NCBI RefSeq assembly: GCF_016765675.1
Contig: NZ_JAESWB010000284.1
Span: 1-38,434, forward strand
Source: Neobacillus paridis
GTDB lineage: Bacteria; Bacillota; Bacilli; Bacillales; Cytobacillaceae
Direction of reading: 5' to 3'
Length of the DNA: 38,434 bases
Shown: piece after piece, positions 36,396 to 38,434 of the stretch
Layout of the letters: each line of letters opens with the position of its first letter
Numbering within the stretch: the first letter of the stretch is position 1
The notes under the pieces: model-generated
Told to the model about the DNA's origin: nothing
Seen by the model: the letters and a program-made list of their open reading frames with translations, nothing else
Databases searched by the model: none
Translations under genes and position numbers: made by a program

Positions 36396-37835
36396 TTATG
36401 CTGTAAATACTTTGATCTGTCCTTCGTGTAATAAAGCTCCGCCTTGAACCCTTGCTCCTGCCTCTAGTAAATGAAACAGTTGTGTCAGCTTCTCCGCGGT
36501 AATCAATTCTCCTTGAAAAAGTAATGGAATACCCGGGGGATAAGGAATAATTTGCTCGGCACAAATTTGCCCAACAGATTTAGCAAGTCGTTCTGCCCTT
36601 ACCGTTAACCCCGCCATCTCCTTATAATCAACCGCTAAGCGAGAAATGTTCGCACCATTTAACGTATAATCCCAAGCCCTTTCTTGTACGCGGCAATCTG
36701 CTAAACTATCTGCGACCTTTGCGGCTGCTTCTTCTAAAGGAAATTCTTGTCCAGCTTTTAATAATGGTAAAATGAGCAGCACATTATTTGGGTCGGCTAA
36801 TTCCGGATAAAGTGATCTCCCTTCTAACCGTTGCTGCAATTCATAGCCATTTAATTCGCATCTTGACTGAATCGTCACCTTTAACAGGTCGCCCTTTGAG
36901 GTCGTTGGATAGTCTAATACTTTAATCGCCGAAATATCAGCTAACTGTGCCTTAAAGTGGTCTATTTTCACATATAAATCGCTTAGATCCTGCTGATTGT
37001 ATGCCGCTAAATACTGCCTGGCTATATCCAAGGAGGCCATAATCGGATAAGATGGACTGCTCGATTGAAATATTTGCAGGTAATGTTCCAGCTTGTCAGA
37101 TGACAACAGCTGGCTATTAAAATGTAGAAACGATCCCATCGTCATTGCCGGTAGTGTCTTATGCGCTGACTGCACCACCATATCAGCCCCTATACTCACT
37201 GCTGATGCTGGGAAGGGATGGCCGACTATCAAATGGGCACCATGAGCCTCATCCACTAGAACAGGAATTTGTTTCTGATGGGCTATATCAATAATTTCCT
37301 TGAGGTTATAAACCAGTCCATAATAGTTAGGATAGGTTAAAATAATGGCTCTCGCCTCAGGATATAAGCAAATGGCCTCTTTTATCATATTGACACTTAC
37401 ACCTGCCGCTATCTTCCAATCGATGCTATATTCCGGTTCGATAAATACGGGCTTGGCCTTTGCTAATTGCAGCGCATTTAGCACGGACTTATGACAGTTC
37501 CTTTGTACTAAAACAATATCGTCCTCGGAACAAGCTGTCATAATCATCGCCAAATTTCCGCCGGTTGAACCATTTACAAGGAAATAGCTTCTTTTCACCT
37601 GAAATAGTTCTGCTAAAAGCTCTTCCGCCTGTAAGATAGCTCCTTCAGGTGCATGCAAATCATCTAACCCTGATAACTCCGTTGCATCCATCTGAAGCAA
37701 TGCTTTAAAGGTGTCGTAACTATCAGGAAAAACTAAACCATATTTATGTCCAGGAACATGAAAAGAAATTGGTTTTTTACTTATATGATTCACCAAGGCG
37801 TTCACTAATGGTAATGTTAATTGCCGATCGATCAT
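36396..37835 (-). CDS. yaaO: Orn/Lys/Arg decarboxylase family protein (YaaO)
   Basis: A 479-residue fold type I PLP enzyme. The N-terminus has FHVPGHKYG; the PLP Lys lies in [12 protein letters not shown], after the cofactor Asp of [10 protein letters not shown] short C-terminal domain ends the protein, with [11 protein letters not shown]. It is related to SpeA and to the YaaO group; the substrate (Lys, Arg or Orn) cannot be told from sequence. I take the ATG at 37835 over an upstream TTG at 37844 on the basis of distance from AAAGGGA. It directly follows csfB: xpaC and yaaN, found between in B. subtilis, are absent. Confidence 0.9.
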   Translation of the reverse strand: MIDRQLTLPLVNALVNHISKKPISFHVPGHKYGLVFPDSYDTFKALLQMDATELSGLDDLHAPEGAILQAEELLAELFQVKRSYFLVNGSTGGNLAMIMTACSEDDIVLVQRNCHKSVLNALQLAKAKPVFIEPEYSIDWKIAAGVSVNMIKEAICLYPEARAIILTYPNYYGLVYNLKEIIDIAHQKQIPVLVDEAHGAHLIVGHPFPASAVSIGADMVVQSAHKTLPAMTMGSFLHFNSQLLSSDKLEHYLQIFQSSSPSYPIMASLDIARQYLAAYNQQDLSDLYVKIDHFKAQLADISAIKVLDYPTTSKGDLLKVTIQSRCELNGYELQQRLEGRSLYPELADPNNVLLILPLLKAGQEFPLEEAAAKVADSLADCRVQERAWDYTLNGANISRLAVDYKEMAGLTVRAERLAKSVGQICAEQIIPYPPGIPLLFQGELITAEKLTQLFHLLEAGARVQGGALLHEGQIKVFTA

Positions 37836-37874
37836 GGATTTCAACTTCCCTTTAAGAGTCTAATTAATTTTAAC

Positions 37875-37902
37875 AAAAAAGTGAGTGAGATGCTCCCACT
37901 TT
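37875..37902 (-). terminator. Second terminator-like hairpin after csfB
   Basis: AAGTGGG pairs with CTCACTT-like bases across a small loop (one G-U), followed by six U on the minus strand. It lies just past the stronger hairpin at 37910-37938, so csfB has two in tandem. Confidence 0.6.
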
Positions 37903-37909
37903 CTAATGC

Positions 37910-37938
37910 AAAAAAATAAAGCCCTTCTTGAGGACTTT
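37910..37938 (-). terminator. Intrinsic terminator after csfB
   Basis: AAAGCCCT (37918-37925) pairs with AGGACTTT (37931-37938), one G-U, with a five-base loop and AUUUUUU on the minus strand. It begins one base after the csfB stop. Confidence 0.85.
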
Positions 37939-37939
37939 G

Positions 37940-38143
37940 TCAGGAAAAAATTTCTGGGGTTGTTACTTTTTTAAGCTGTTTAAGGAAATATTTATATTTC
38001 GGGTTATTTGTATCCGTTTGAATTAACTCATGTTCACAATCTGAGCAAATAAAAGAAGTGTATAGGTGTATTCCTTTCGTTTTTTGATTTTCACAAATCA
38101 CGCATTTTTCTTCAAACCGCTGAGAAGCTAAATTTGAACTCAA
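37940..38143 (-). CDS. csfB: Anti-sigma-G/E factor CsfB (Gin)
   Basis: A 67-residue zinc-finger protein. Two CxxC pairs, CVIC and CSDC, flank the family core KGIHLYTSFI. CsfB binds sigma-G early in the forespore, and sigma-E in the mother cell, to stop them acting at the wrong time. The frame is open to an ATG at 38158, but the sigma-F promoter puts the transcript start at about that ATG and no binding site precedes it. I therefore choose the TTG at 38143, with GGAGG (38157-38153) upstream. It stands between the rrn operon and yaaO, as in B. subtilis. Confidence 0.9.
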   Translation of the reverse strand: MSSNLASQRFEEKCVICENQKTKGIHLYTSFICSDCEHELIQTDTNNPKYKYFLKQLKKVTTPEIFS

Positions 38144-38163
38144 ATCCTCCACCTCCATACACT

Positions 38164-38193
38164 AAGTGTTGCCGGTAAATTGAATTTGTATAC
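38164..38193 (-). promoter_or_regulatory. Sigma-F promoter of csfB
   Basis: Minus strand GTATA (38193-38189), 15 bases, GGCAACACTT (38173-38164), matching the sigma-F pattern GYWTA, 15-16 bases, GGNNANAHTR in all but the last base. B. subtilis csfB is a sigma-F gene. Confidence 0.82.
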
Positions 38194-38288
38194 AATTTTT
38201 TGAATTATCTCTTCCTACTTATCTCCTTGATTATTTTATGTTACATTTTTCATTTGGGTGTATGTCTCTACCTATTTTTTTGACAAAA

Positions 38289-38319
38289 CAAAAAAAGGCA
38301 ACCTTTACAGATTGTCTTT
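38289..38319 (-). terminator. rRNA operon terminator
   Basis: AAAGGCAACC (38294-38303) pairs with GATTGTCTTT (38310-38319) with one mismatch and one G-U. The minus-strand transcript then has seven or more U. It follows the 5S gene by about eight bases. Confidence 0.88.
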
Positions 38320-38326
38320 TTTGTTT

Positions 38327-38434
<108 letters not shown>

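Overview
The window is a stretch of the chromosome of an endospore-forming Firmicute of the family Bacillaceae. The order of about 38 genes follows, almost gene for gene and nearly all on the minus strand, the classical Bacillus subtilis block that runs from the rrn operon and csfB to tilS. The proteins recognised are close to B. subtilis proteins in length and motifs. Sporulation genes (csfB, yabG, sspF, spoVG, fin, spoVT, yabP, yabQ, spoIIE, yabT) and recognisable sigma-F, G, H, K and B and Spo0A sites make spore formation certain in practice. Genus or species cannot be named from the sequence alone.

Layout, read in the main direction of transcription (right to left): the 3' part of a 5S rRNA with its terminator; csfB (anti-sigma factor); a YaaO-type PLP decarboxylase; tmk; darA; holB; ricT; yabA; trmN6, yazA and rsmI (overlapping genes); abrB alone on the plus strand; metS; tatD; yabE; rnmV and rsmA; yabG; veg; sspF; ispE; purR and ridA; spoVG; glmU and prs; ctc; pth; fin; mfd; spoVT; yabM, yabN, rqcP; yabP, yabQ, divIC; yabR; spoIIE; yabS and yabT; and the first four codons of tilS at the left edge.

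The genes mix housekeeping (DNA polymerase III delta prime, dTMP kinase, rRNA maturation and methylation, PRPP and UDP-GlcNAc synthesis, transcription-repair coupling, ribosome quality control) with spore development. Intergenic DNA is short but rich in signals: sigma-A promoters (veg tandem pair, metS, abrB, yabR, glmU), a sigma-B promoter for ctc, sigma-H for spoVG, sigma-F for csfB, sigma-G for fin, spoVT and sspF, sigma-K for yabG, a Spo0A-type promoter with a 21-bp spacer for spoIIE, tandem 0A boxes in the abrB leader, and an inverted PurBox pair before purR. Many hairpin terminators are visible, two of which begin inside a stop codon.

Less ordinary features: a candidate small RNA gene on the plus strand between veg and yabG; five copies of a dispersed intergenic repeat starting with GTCCAGCTCC, two of which flank spoVT; a hairpin that would hide the tilS ribosome binding site; a perfect 17-bp inverted repeat upstream of tilS; a yabE start codon far from its Shine-Dalgarno sequence; and the absence, compared with B. 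subtilis, of yaaR, of xpaC-yaaN and of the two tRNA genes next to spoIIE. No insertion sequence, prophage or CRISPR array was seen, and no wholly new protein system was found.
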